From Lachnospiraceae bacterium (GTDB lineage: Bacteria; Bacillota; Clostridia; Lachnospirales; Lachnospiraceae), in assembly GCA_009774145.1 (NCBI GenBank), contig VSND01000085.1, positions 1-16,767 on the forward strand: a stretch of DNA of 16,767 bases, given 5' to 3'. This document shows positions 7,040-13,914 of the stretch, piece by piece. Below the pieces are notes generated by a model. That model was not told where the DNA came from. It worked only from the letters and a program-made list of their open reading frames with translations, and made no database searches. A program made the translations under genes and the position numbers. Positions within the stretch are counted from its first letter, which is position 1, and the number at the start of each line of letters is the position of its first letter.

Positions 7040-8287
7040 TTATACCACAATTCCGAGTTTTTTCAAATCAGAATTTATGTCTTCATAACCTCTGCATACA
7101 TATTCCATACCGGAGATGCAGGTCTCGCCTTCTGCCGCAAGCGCCGCCATGATCAGAGCGGCTCCCCCTCTCAGTTCTTTTGCCTCTACCCGCGCCCCGT
7201 GCAGCTTTGCATTGCCGTCCATGAGTGCAAAAGAATCTTCGCTCACTACAGACGCCCCCATTTTCTGCAGCTCTTCCACGATCTGAAAACGTGCCTCAAA
7301 GATCTTTTCTTCAATAAAGCTTGTGCCAGATGCCGTGGACAGCGCGGCAACCAGCGCCGACTGCAGATCGGTGGGAAAACCGGGAAAAGGCGCCGTAACC
7401 ATATAGGGGATGGGACGGCACTGACGCTCCATCCGCACATGGATCCAGTCCTCCTCCGCCTCCACAACCGCCCCCATCTGCTCCAGAAGCTCCGGAAGAT
7501 GGCCCAGATGGCTGATCGGAACATGAAGAAGCCGCACCTCCCCGCGGGTCATAACCGCTCCGAACAGATAGGTGCCTGCCACAATGCGGTCGGACGGAAT
7601 GATATATTCTGCCGCATGCAGCTTTGAGACTCCTTTCACCGTGATCACAGGATTTCCGTCTCCTGTGATATCCGCTCCCATCTTTCTTAAAAACGAAGCC
7701 AGTTCCACGATCTCCGGTTCCATGGCCGCCCCGTGCAGTACCGTCGTTCCTTCTGCCAGAACCGCGGCAAGAAGCACATTTTCCGTTGCACCAACACTTG
7801 GAAAATCCAGATAAACCTGTGCTCCATGCAGCATCTGCGCGCTTCCGTAAAGCGTATGTTCCTGATGCTCAAAAACCGCTCCCAGCTGCTCCAGTCCTTT
7901 AAGGTGCAGGTCGATGGGCCGCTTTCCGATCGTACAGCCTCCCGGATAGGGAATCTCCACCTGATGCATCCTTCCAAGAATGCTTCCCAGAAGGGTAACG
8001 GTGGAGCGCATCTTTCCTGCGCCGCCGCAGGACACCCGATAATTGCAGAGCTCTCTTGTATCCACAATCAGCATATGTCCTTCCCAGTGTATCCTGCAGC
8101 CTGCGTCCTCCAGAAGCTCCAGCATATGTTTTACATCTGATATTCTGGGGCAGTGATGAATGATAAAGATTCCTTTTCCAAGAACAGTCGCCGCCAGAAT
8201 CGGCAGCGCTGCATTTTTTGACCCCTGCACCAGCAGCTCACCATGCATTCTCTGCGGTCCTTTGATATACAGTTTATTTCCATCCAA
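7040..8287 (-). CDS. murA: UDP-N-acetylglucosamine 1-carboxyvinyltransferase
   Basis: This cytoplasmic enzyme transfers enolpyruvate from PEP to UDP-GlcNAc, the first committed step of peptidoglycan synthesis. It has about 415 residues, the family norm. The N-terminal VQGSKNAALPILAAT holds the conserved Lys-Asn. The catalytic, fosfomycin-reactive cysteine is in PGGCTIGKRPIDLHL (near residue 118). SDRIVAGTY, FPTDLQSALVA and IFEARF are further family motifs. The start is ambiguous: an ATG at 8323 lacks a Shine-Dalgarno, an ATG at 8293 is 2 nt from GGAGG, and the TTG at 8287 is 8 nt from it and fits the family N-terminus best. It takes the place that murG and murB occupy in the Bacillus cluster. 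Confidence 0.94.
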   Translation of the reverse strand: MDGNKLYIKGPQRMHGELLVQGSKNAALPILAATVLGKGIFIIHHCPRISDVKHMLELLEDAGCRIHWEGHMLIVDTRELCNYRVSCGGAGKMRSTVTLLGSILGRMHQVEIPYPGGCTIGKRPIDLHLKGLEQLGAVFEHQEHTLYGSAQMLHGAQVYLDFPSVGATENVLLAAVLAEGTTVLHGAAMEPEIVELASFLRKMGADITGDGNPVITVKGVSKLHAAEYIIPSDRIVAGTYLFGAVMTRGEVRLLHVPISHLGHLPELLEQMGAVVEAEEDWIHVRMERQCRPIPYMVTAPFPGFPTDLQSALVAALSTASGTSFIEEKIFEARFQIVEELQKMGASVVSEDSFALMDGNAKLHGARVEAKELRGGAALIMAALAAEGETCISGMEYVCRGYEDINSDLKKLGIVV

Positions 8288-8350
8288 ATCCATTCCCTCC
8301 GGACCCGTTATCAGGTCTGCCATTATATATCAGTATATGCAGATATCCGG

Positions 8351-9454
8351 TCAGTGTTCTTTTTTCATATGTCTGGATACGTTCAGAATCAACCCGATCT
8401 CCGCCAGCAGGAATACGACAGACGTTCCTCCGTAACTGATGAACGGCAGCGTAATCCCGGTATTAGGAATGGTATTTGTAACAACTGCAATATTCAGGAT
8501 GACCTGAATCATAATGTGCCCCATAACGCCTGCAGCCAGAAATGCCCCGAACAGCTCCTGAATATGCGTGGCAATCACCATGAGCCGCCAGATCAGCAGT
8601 CCAAACAGAAGGATCACGAGAAATGCCCCGGCAAGCCCAAGTTCTTCACATATAATGGAAAAAATCATATCATTCTGTGCCTCCGGCACAAATCCCAGCT
8701 TCTGCATGCTGTTTCCGAGGCCCACCCCGAAGATCCCTCCTGATCCTATGGCGTAGAGTCCCTGCATGGTCTGATATCCTTTTTCATAAAGCTCCGGATG
8801 TCTCCAGATCGCCAGACGCTCCAGCCGGTACGATTCCACACTCAGAAAAATACCGATAAATGCAGTTCCCAGGCCTCCCAGGCCAATAAACGGAAGAAAG
8901 CGGGGATTTGCAATGAAAATCAGAATGACGGCAATACCCAGAATGATAATCGCCGTACTCAGATTATTGGTTCCCACAAGCCCCACGATCGGAAGCACCT
9001 GAAGAATAACCAGAAACATGTAACGCCATGATTTCATATGGGAGGCATTTTTGCTGACGATTGAAGCAAGAAGGACTACTACGGCAAGCTTGGCAAATTC
9101 GGACGGCTGAAAGGAAAGCGGTCCCAGAGAAAGCCATCTTTTTGAACCATTATACTCATCTCCGATAAAAAGCACGGCGGTGGAAAGGATCAGGGAGATG
9201 CCATATCCGGGTCCTGCTGCCGGAAGCCATCTCCGGTAATCAACCTGAGACACCAGATACATGGCCATCAGTCCAAGGCTGGTCGCAAAAAACTGTTTTT
9301 TCAAATAATAAGCAGAGTCAGCGAACTTGACCCTGCCATTATAAGCACTCGTGCTGTAAAGCACGACCAGCCCAAATACGGCCAGAATCAGAACAAGGAT
9401 CAGAAGTACATAATCGACCGGTTCTCGTGTGTCTGTCTGTCTTTGAACTGCCAT
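8351..9454 (-). CDS. ftsW: SEDS peptidoglycan glycosyltransferase FtsW/SpoVE
   Basis: This 367-residue polytopic membrane protein of the SEDS family polymerises lipid II with a class B penicillin-binding protein at the septum. It has about ten hydrophobic helices. Signature stretches are VVLYSTSAY at the end of helix 1, GSKRWLSLGPLSFQPSEFAKL, GTNNLSTAIIIL, GGIFGVGLGNSMQKLGFVPEAQNDMIFSIICEELG and NTGITLPFISYGGTS. The start ATG at 9454 has AAAGGGG 4 nt upstream. The position between mraY and ftsQ is that of spoVE in B. subtilis, so in this spore former it may serve division, spore cortex synthesis, or both; the sequence does not decide. murD is missing on its upstream side and murG on its downstream side. 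Confidence 0.93.
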   Translation of the reverse strand: MAVQRQTDTREPVDYVLLILVLILAVFGLVVLYSTSAYNGRVKFADSAYYLKKQFFATSLGLMAMYLVSQVDYRRWLPAAGPGYGISLILSTAVLFIGDEYNGSKRWLSLGPLSFQPSEFAKLAVVVLLASIVSKNASHMKSWRYMFLVILQVLPIVGLVGTNNLSTAIIILGIAVILIFIANPRFLPFIGLGGLGTAFIGIFLSVESYRLERLAIWRHPELYEKGYQTMQGLYAIGSGGIFGVGLGNSMQKLGFVPEAQNDMIFSIICEELGLAGAFLVILLFGLLIWRLMVIATHIQELFGAFLAAGVMGHIMIQVILNIAVVTNTIPNTGITLPFISYGGTSVVFLLAEIGLILNVSRHMKKEH

Positions 9455-9566
9455 ACTGCCCCTTTCAGTTCTTCTGCTTCTCTTTTATGATTTTATGCAG
9501 CACTTCCGGCAGCAAGAACCTGTGGATCCATATTCCGCTGAAAATAACCTCCATGCAACGGGCAGC

Positions 9567-9588
9567 GGACTGCCGAACCGGCAGGTCC
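9567..9588 (-). other. Hairpin in the mraY-ftsW intergenic gap
   Basis: CTGCCG (9570-9575) pairs with CGGCAG (9579-9584) over a 3-nt loop, and GGA/TCC extends the stem past a single-base bulge. No T-run follows on the minus strand, so it is not a standard terminator. It may mark mRNA processing or partial attenuation. The 155-nt gap otherwise holds only a 29-codon frame without a Shine-Dalgarno (9554-9465). Confidence 0.35.
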
Positions 9589-9609
9589 AAAACATTCTGT
9601 ATCTGTACA

Positions 9610-10569
9610 TCAGACAGCCGCAAGCGCAATGAGGCAGCACAGAGCCGTCACAATGGAAAACACTGCCACGACCCGCGTCTCGGACCATCCGCACTTTTCA
9701 AAATGATGATGAATCGGCGCCATTTTGAAAAAGCGCTTTCCATGCGTCGCTTTAAAATACGTCACCTGAATCATGACGGAAAGCACCTCCACCACATAGA
9801 TCAGCCCCACGATCAGAATGAACAGAGGAAGTCTCAGCATATATGCTGTGGACGCTACAAATCCTCCCAGCGCCAGAGAACCGGTATCTCCCATAAAGAC
9901 GCTGGCCGGATATACATTAAACAGCAAAAATCCCAGCAGCCCCCCTGTCACTGCACAGGTCACCGGCGAGATCCCGCTTCCGGTTCCGATGGCCACCACT
10001 GTAAAAAATACCGCCACCATGATCGTCACGCTGGAAGCCAGACCGTCCAGTCCGTCTGTAAAGTTTGTTCCGTTTACCGTTCCGATCACAGCCGCGAACA
10101 GAAGCGGAACCGAAAGAAATCCAGGATTCAGATAGACGCCGCCGCTGAAGGGAATGAGCATCTCAAGTCCCACATCCGAATAAGACACCATATACCATGC
10201 GAAGACGGCGGTCACCAGTATCTGCCCTGCCATCTTCTGCCCCGGCGTCAGACCCTCGGAACGCCTGAGTACTACTTTGATATAGTCATCCAGAAAACCC
10301 ACAATTCCAAAACCGACCGTCACGAACAGAATCGGAATGATCTTCGGATAATCCTTCACATAGAACAGGGAAGTCACTACTACGCTGAGCAAAAAGATCA
10401 GCCCGCCCATCGTCGGCGTTCCGTTTTTCTTCAGATGCGTCTGCGGACCGTCGTCCCGCACGGTCTGCCCCACTTTCATTTTTCTAAGCACCGGAATCAC
10501 AACCGGACCTGCCGCCGCACTTATGGCAAATGATACAATAACAGGAACTGCAACACCATAATCCATCAT
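9610..10569 (-). CDS. mraY: Phospho-N-acetylmuramoyl-pentapeptide transferase
   Basis: This 319-residue integral membrane enzyme makes lipid I by moving phospho-MurNAc-pentapeptide to undecaprenyl phosphate. It has about ten transmembrane helices. Key motifs are DDGPQTHLKKNGTPTMGG, the catalytic aspartates in GFLDDYIKV (about 94-95), NGTNFTDGLDGLA, FMGDTGSLALGG and the histidine-rich MAPIHHHFEKCGW. The start is ATG 10569 (a second ATG is at 10566), 5 and 8 nt after AGGTGG. The longer frame from 10590 adds seven unconserved residues that cover the Shine-Dalgarno. It is the first gene of this cluster, with its own promoter. mraZ, rsmH, ftsL, the penicillin-binding protein genes and murF do not lie upstream, as a divergent tRNA gene is found there. 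Confidence 0.95.
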   Translation of the reverse strand: MMDYGVAVPVIVSFAISAAAGPVVIPVLRKMKVGQTVRDDGPQTHLKKNGTPTMGGLIFLLSVVVTSLFYVKDYPKIIPILFVTVGFGIVGFLDDYIKVVLRRSEGLTPGQKMAGQILVTAVFAWYMVSYSDVGLEMLIPFSGGVYLNPGFLSVPLLFAAVIGTVNGTNFTDGLDGLASSVTIMVAVFFTVVAIGTGSGISPVTCAVTGGLLGFLLFNVYPASVFMGDTGSLALGGFVASTAYMLRLPLFILIVGLIYVVEVLSVMIQVTYFKATHGKRFFKMAPIHHHFEKCGWSETRVVAVFSIVTALCCLIALAAV

Positions 10570-10601
10570 ACTTTCCACCTCTTCATTCACTCATTTATCC
10601 A

Positions 10602-10630
10602 AGTATACGTCTTTTAAAAAAATTTATCAA
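10602..10630 (-). promoter_or_regulatory. Sigma-A promoter of mraY
   Basis: TTGATA (10630-10625), a 17-bp spacer and TATACT (10607-10602) on the minus strand, close to consensus. Transcription would begin near 10595, leaving a short leader before the AGGTGG ribosome binding site. Confidence 0.75.
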
Positions 10631-10657
10631 CCATTCCTGCGAATTTAAAAAATACAC

Positions 10658-10686
10658 TTGATTTTTTTGTATCACTGGTATATAAT
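10658..10686 (+). promoter_or_regulatory. Sigma-A promoter of the tRNA-Gly gene
   Basis: TTGATT (10658-10663), a 17-bp spacer and perfect TATAAT (10681-10686). The start point would be near 10693, just before the tRNA 5' end. It is divergent from the mraY promoter, with 27 bp between the two -35 elements. Confidence 0.8.
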
Positions 10687-10696
10687 GACATTGTTT

Positions 10697-10767
10697 GCAG
10701 GTATAGTTCATCGGTAGAATGCCAGCTTCCCAAGCTGGAGAGGGGGGTTCGATTCCCCTTACCTGCT
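10697..10767 (+). tRNA. tRNA-Gly, anticodon CCC
   Basis: A full cloverleaf can be folded. The 7-bp acceptor stem pairs GCAGGTA (10697-10703) with TACCTGC (10760-10766). The anticodon stem is CCAGC/GCTGG, with loop TTCCCAA and anticodon CCC at 10729-10731. The T-arm is GGGGG/CCCCT with loop TTCGATT. The D-arm is GTTC/GAAT. The discriminator base is T, and CCA is not encoded. The gene reads GGG codons. It is followed at once by a T7 run (10767-10773), then by a Shine-Dalgarno and a protein gene. Confidence 0.95.
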
Positions 10768-10794
10768 TTTTTTAGTATATAAGGAGGTCTAAAA

Positions 10795-11049
10795 ATGGCA
10801 AGAGGAGTAAGAAAACCCGTCACCTACACTGGAAAAGCAGCAAAGATCCATGAAAAAGTTCTCAAACTGGAGACTGAGCTGAAAGCTGCAAAGGAAGAGT
10901 TAAAGGCTGCATATAAGGAGCAGCTGAAAGAAGAAAAGCTGGCGAAGCAGAAGGCCCAGAAAGAAAACAGGGAAAAGCTTCTTAAAGTCATTGAAGATTC
11001 CGGGAAAACCCCGGAAGAGATCATGGAACTGTTAAAAGAACATTCCTGA
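10795..11049 (+). CDS. Small Lys/Glu-rich coiled-coil protein, function unknown
   Basis: This 84-residue protein is strongly charged, with no cysteine or tryptophan and no membrane segment. Residues 1-12 (MARGVRKPVTYT) form a basic head. Residues 15-66 are almost purely helical with a heptad-like pattern of leucine, alanine, lysine and glutamate. The tail SGKTPEEIMELLKEH resembles a small capping helix pair. From memory, proteins with an M-x-RGVRK head, a coiled coil and a TPEE-type tail occur as hypothetical proteins in gut Firmicutes; I do not know a function. A strong AAGGAGG at 10781-10787 precedes the ATG. No separate promoter is seen, so it is probably transcribed from the tRNA-Gly promoter and freed by tRNA 3' processing. 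A nucleic-acid-binding role is only a guess from the basic head. Confidence 0.75.
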   Translation: MARGVRKPVTYTGKAAKIHEKVLKLETELKAAKEELKAAYKEQLKEEKLAKQKAQKENREKLLKVIEDSGKTPEEIMELLKEHS

Positions 11050-11086
11050 TGTGACGGTTTTATTTTTAATAGGTATGCGTAAGCAG

Positions 11087-11120
11087 CAGAGGGGCGGTCA
11101 GTAATCTGACCGCCCCTCTG
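11087..11120. terminator. Perfect 15-bp hairpin between convergent transcripts
   Basis: CAGAGGGGCGGTCAG (11087-11101) and its exact reverse complement (11106-11120) flank a TAAT loop. It lies 37 nt after the small coiled-coil gene and 5 nt after the atpC stop on the other strand. It can thus serve both transcripts, although neither side has an immediate T-run. A bidirectional terminator or mRNA 3'-end stabiliser is the likely role. Confidence 0.65.
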
Positions 11121-11125
11121 ATCTG

Positions 11126-11590
11126 TCATCTGCTCTTTCCATATCCGCCCACAGAGCCGCCCTGACGTCTGTCCGGCGACGCTGTGAAGCGTTCGGTCTC
11201 CTTAAGCCGCACCAGCGCCCGCGCCATGGCAGCCTGCGTCATATGGAACTCCTGAACGCTCTGCTTCTGCCGCATCTTCTCCCGGGCACGCTCCAGCGCC
11301 TCTCTGGCGCGGTTCGCATCCACTTCCTCCGGCCGTTCGATCTCATCCGCCAGCAGCGTGGCCCGGTTGTGGGCAACCTGGCAGAAACCCTGTCCGACCG
11401 CCGCATACTGCCAGTCCCCGTTTTCTTCCACCTGCAGCCGCATCTCTCCTGCCTTGATCGCAATAATCATTTCCTCATGATGCGCCATGACGGCCTGTTC
11501 CCCATCCAGTCCCGGTATGATCAGGCAATGACAGGGGCCGTCATAGAAGATTCTCCGGCTGGTTATGATTTTCAAACGAAATACCGCCAT
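11126..11590 (-). CDS. atpC: ATP synthase F1 subunit epsilon
   Basis: This 154-residue central-stalk subunit couples gamma to the c-ring and can inhibit ATP hydrolysis. The N-terminal beta-sandwich (about residues 1-85) shows FRLKIITSRRIFYDG, the loop with PGLDGEQAVMAHHEEM (the family form is xGxxGxxxxLxxHxP) and VGQGFCQVAHNRATLLADEIERPEEVD. The C-terminal helix pair carries ANRAREALERAREKM. A loose glycine- and arginine-rich tail of some 20 residues makes it longer than the usual 133-140. Two ATGs are possible: that at 11596 overlaps the atpD stop (TAATG) but is 2 nt from AGGAG, while 11590 is 8 nt from it and is preferred. It is the last gene of the operon. Confidence 0.92.
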   Translation of the reverse strand: MAVFRLKIITSRRIFYDGPCHCLIIPGLDGEQAVMAHHEEMIIAIKAGEMRLQVEENGDWQYAAVGQGFCQVAHNRATLLADEIERPEEVDANRAREALERAREKMRQKQSVQEFHMTQAAMARALVRLKETERFTASPDRRQGGSVGGYGKSR

Positions 11591-11595
11591 CTTCA

Positions 11596-12999
11596 TTACT
11601 CCTGTACGGAAGCCGTTATGGCTTTCGCTTTCTCCACGACTTCGTCAATGGTTCCCACATTGAAAAACGCTGCTTCCGGATACTGGTCCATCTCTCCTGA
11701 GATGATTGCCTGAAAGCCTTTGATCGTATCCTTCAGAGGAACATATCTTCCCGGAACACCGGTAAAATTTTCCGCCACATGAAATGGCTGGGACAAAAAC
11801 CGCTGCATCTTTCTGGCACGGTTAACGACTCTCTTATCCTCATCCGACAGCTCCTCCATGCCGAGAATGGCGATGATGTCCTGCAGTTCCTTGTATTTCT
11901 GAAGCATTTCCTGTACTTTTCTGGCTGTCTCGTAGTGCTCTTCTCCCACTACGTCGATCTCCAGAATACGGGAAGTGGACTCCAACGGGTCCACCGCCGG
12001 GTAGATCCCCTGTTCTACGATCTTTCTGGAAAGGACCGTTGTGGCATCCAGATGTGCAAATGTGGTTGCCGGAGCCGGGTCCGTCAGATCGTCTGCCGGC
12101 ACATAGACTGCCTGAACAGAGGTGACAGAACCGTTCCTGGTAGAAGCGATCCGCTCCTGAAGCTCACCCATCTCCGTTGCCAGCGTAGGCTGATAACCAA
12201 CGGCCGACGGCATACGCCCAAGCAGCGTGGACACCTCAGAACCTGCCTGCACAAAGCGGAAGATATTGTCAATGAACAGAAGCACATCCTGATTCATCTC
12301 ATCACGGAAATATTCCGCCATGGTAAGGCCGGTCTGCGCCACACGCATACGCGCCCCCGGCGGCTCGTTCATCTGTCCGAAGACCAGCGCCGTCTTTTTC
12401 AGCACTCCGGATTCTTTCATCTCGCTCCACAGGTCATTTCCTTCACGGGAACGCTCCCCGACTCCTGTAAATATGGAGTAACCGCCATGTTCGGTGGCAA
12501 TATTCCGGATCAGTTCCTGAATCAGAACGGTTTTTCCCACTCCCGCTCCGCCGAACAGACCGATCTTGCCTCCTTTGGCATACGGCGCCAGAAGGTCAAT
12601 GACTTTGATCCCGGTCTCCAGAATCTCCACTACCGGGCTTTGCTCCTCAAATGAAGGCGGAGTCTGATGGATACACCATCTTTCGACGTCTTCCATCCCG
12701 CCTTCTCCATCCACCGCCTGTCCAAGCACGTTAAAAAGCCTTCCAAGCGTCTTCTCTCCCACCGGAACCGTGATCCCGGCTCCGGTCGGCGTCACCTCCA
12801 TATCGCGGCAGAGGCCCTCGCTTGCCGACAGCATGATACAGCGTACCACACGGTTTCCCAGATGCTTTGCCGCTTCCATCACATACTCATTTCCATGGCT
12901 GTTGACCGTAAGAGCATCCTTTATATGAGGAAGACTGCCCTTTTCAAACAATACATCCACCACCGGACCTGATACCTGTATGATCTTTCCTTTTTCCAT
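11596..12999 (-). CDS. atpD: ATP synthase F1 subunit beta (catalytic)
   Basis: This 467-residue catalytic subunit of F1 has the normal length. The N-terminal barrel starts GKIIQVSGPVVDVLF. The Walker A motif is GGAGVGKT and the catalytic glutamate lies in GVGERSREGNDLW. Walker B is DVLLFIDNIFRF, and SALVGYQP-type and DLTDPAPATTFAHLDATT segments follow. The C-terminal domain keeps ELQDIIAILGMEELSDEDKR, a DELSD-like lever region. It differs slightly from textbook forms (IDNIFRFVQAG, CIHQTPP), as is common among clostridia. The start ATG at 12999 follows a GTG at 13002, with AGGAGAG (13015-13009) upstream. The neighbours are atpG and atpC in standard order. Confidence 0.96.
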   Translation of the reverse strand: MEKGKIIQVSGPVVDVLFEKGSLPHIKDALTVNSHGNEYVMEAAKHLGNRVVRCIMLSASEGLCRDMEVTPTGAGITVPVGEKTLGRLFNVLGQAVDGEGGMEDVERWCIHQTPPSFEEQSPVVEILETGIKVIDLLAPYAKGGKIGLFGGAGVGKTVLIQELIRNIATEHGGYSIFTGVGERSREGNDLWSEMKESGVLKKTALVFGQMNEPPGARMRVAQTGLTMAEYFRDEMNQDVLLFIDNIFRFVQAGSEVSTLLGRMPSAVGYQPTLATEMGELQERIASTRNGSVTSVQAVYVPADDLTDPAPATTFAHLDATTVLSRKIVEQGIYPAVDPLESTSRILEIDVVGEEHYETARKVQEMLQKYKELQDIIAILGMEELSDEDKRVVNRARKMQRFLSQPFHVAENFTGVPGRYVPLKDTIKGFQAIISGEMDQYPEAAFFNVGTIDEVVEKAKAITASVQE

Positions 13000-13026
13000 C
13001 ACACATATCTCTCCTGTTATTTTCTA

Positions 13027-13914
13027 CTATTTCCCGTTCCTGCTCATCTGCTGCGCTTTTGCGCCGCTGCACACTTCCGTGATTTCCTGCGTGATTTCCG
13101 CCTGTCTGGCCCGGTTGTACATGATCTTAAGATCCCGCAGCAGATCGTCTGCATTGTTGGTCGCTGATTCCATGGCCATCATCCGGGCATTGTGTGCAGT
13201 ACAGTACGCCTGTACCAGCGCGCCGTAGATAAAGCCCGTTATATAATTGGGGATGATCGTATCAATTGCTTCCTTTGCAGACGGCAGCAGCAGAAAATCT
13301 TCCTGATAGACATCTGCCGGAACCGTCTCTTCCAACGGCCGCCTGATCGGCAGCAGCATCTTATCCTCCGCCACGCTCTGCATACTGCTCTCCATACGGG
13401 TATAGATCACATGCACTTCGCTGATCTCCCCGGTTCGATATTTATCCAGTATGGTCTCGCTGATCCAGCGCGCTCTGTTAAAGGTCGGATTCTGCACCGT
13501 GTACTGGAAGTTTTCCTCTATATGGACTCCCTTCGACACAAAATACTGCCGGCCCAGCTCTCCCACCACAAAAAGATCCACCTGATTTTCTGCATCGTCA
13601 AGAAAACGCTGCGCCATTTTCAGAATATTATGATTATAAGAACCTGCAAGGCCCTTATCATCCGTAATCACCAGAAGGCCGATCTTCGTCCGCTTAATCT
13701 CAGGCTTTTCAAAATAGATATGTTCCATATCCGGAATATGCCGGAGAATACGGTCTATGGTCGACTGGAGCGTATAAAAATACGGTTCCGTTGCCTCCAG
13801 TGTCTGCTTTGCCTTTTTCATCTTTGTGGAGGAGATCATATACATGGCGCTTGTGATCGTTCTTGTATCCTCAATACTTTTGATACGACTTTTAATTTCA
13901 CGAAGACCTGCCAT
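13027..13914 (-). CDS. atpG: ATP synthase F1 subunit gamma
   Basis: This 295-residue rotor shaft has the normal size for gamma. The N-terminal helix MAGLREIKSRIKSIEDTRTITSAMYMISSTKMKKA is characteristic. The central Rossmann-like part includes IGLLVITDDKGLAGSYNHN. The C-terminal helix has ARMMAMESATNNADDLL and YNRARQAEITQEITEVCSGA, which packs inside the alpha-beta ring. The ATG at 13914 lies inside the end of the delta-alpha reading frame (17-nt overlap), with an AGGTGATG upstream, so translation is likely coupled. The insert between the central strands and the C-terminal helix is a little long, which is unremarkable. Confidence 0.95.
   Translation of the reverse strand: MAGLREIKSRIKSIEDTRTITSAMYMISSTKMKKAKQTLEATEPYFYTLQSTIDRILRHIPDMEHIYFEKPEIKRTKIGLLVITDDKGLAGSYNHNILKMAQRFLDDAENQVDLFVVGELGRQYFVSKGVHIEENFQYTVQNPTFNRARWISETILDKYRTGEISEVHVIYTRMESSMQSVAEDKMLLPIRRPLEETVPADVYQEDFLLLPSAKEAIDTIIPNYITGFIYGALVQAYCTAHNARMMAMESATNNADDLLRDLKIMYNRARQAEITQEITEVCSGAKAQQMSRNGK

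Noticed and set aside
9465..9554. 29-codon frame between mraY and ftsW as a gene
   Set aside because: It lacks a Shine-Dalgarno and recognisable features; a frame this short is expected by chance.
9427..10533. A 368-codon plus-strand frame antisense to mraY
   Set aside because: It overlaps the certain mraY gene, its composition is typical of antisense frames (histidine, lysine, glutamine and serine rich), and it has no Shine-Dalgarno.
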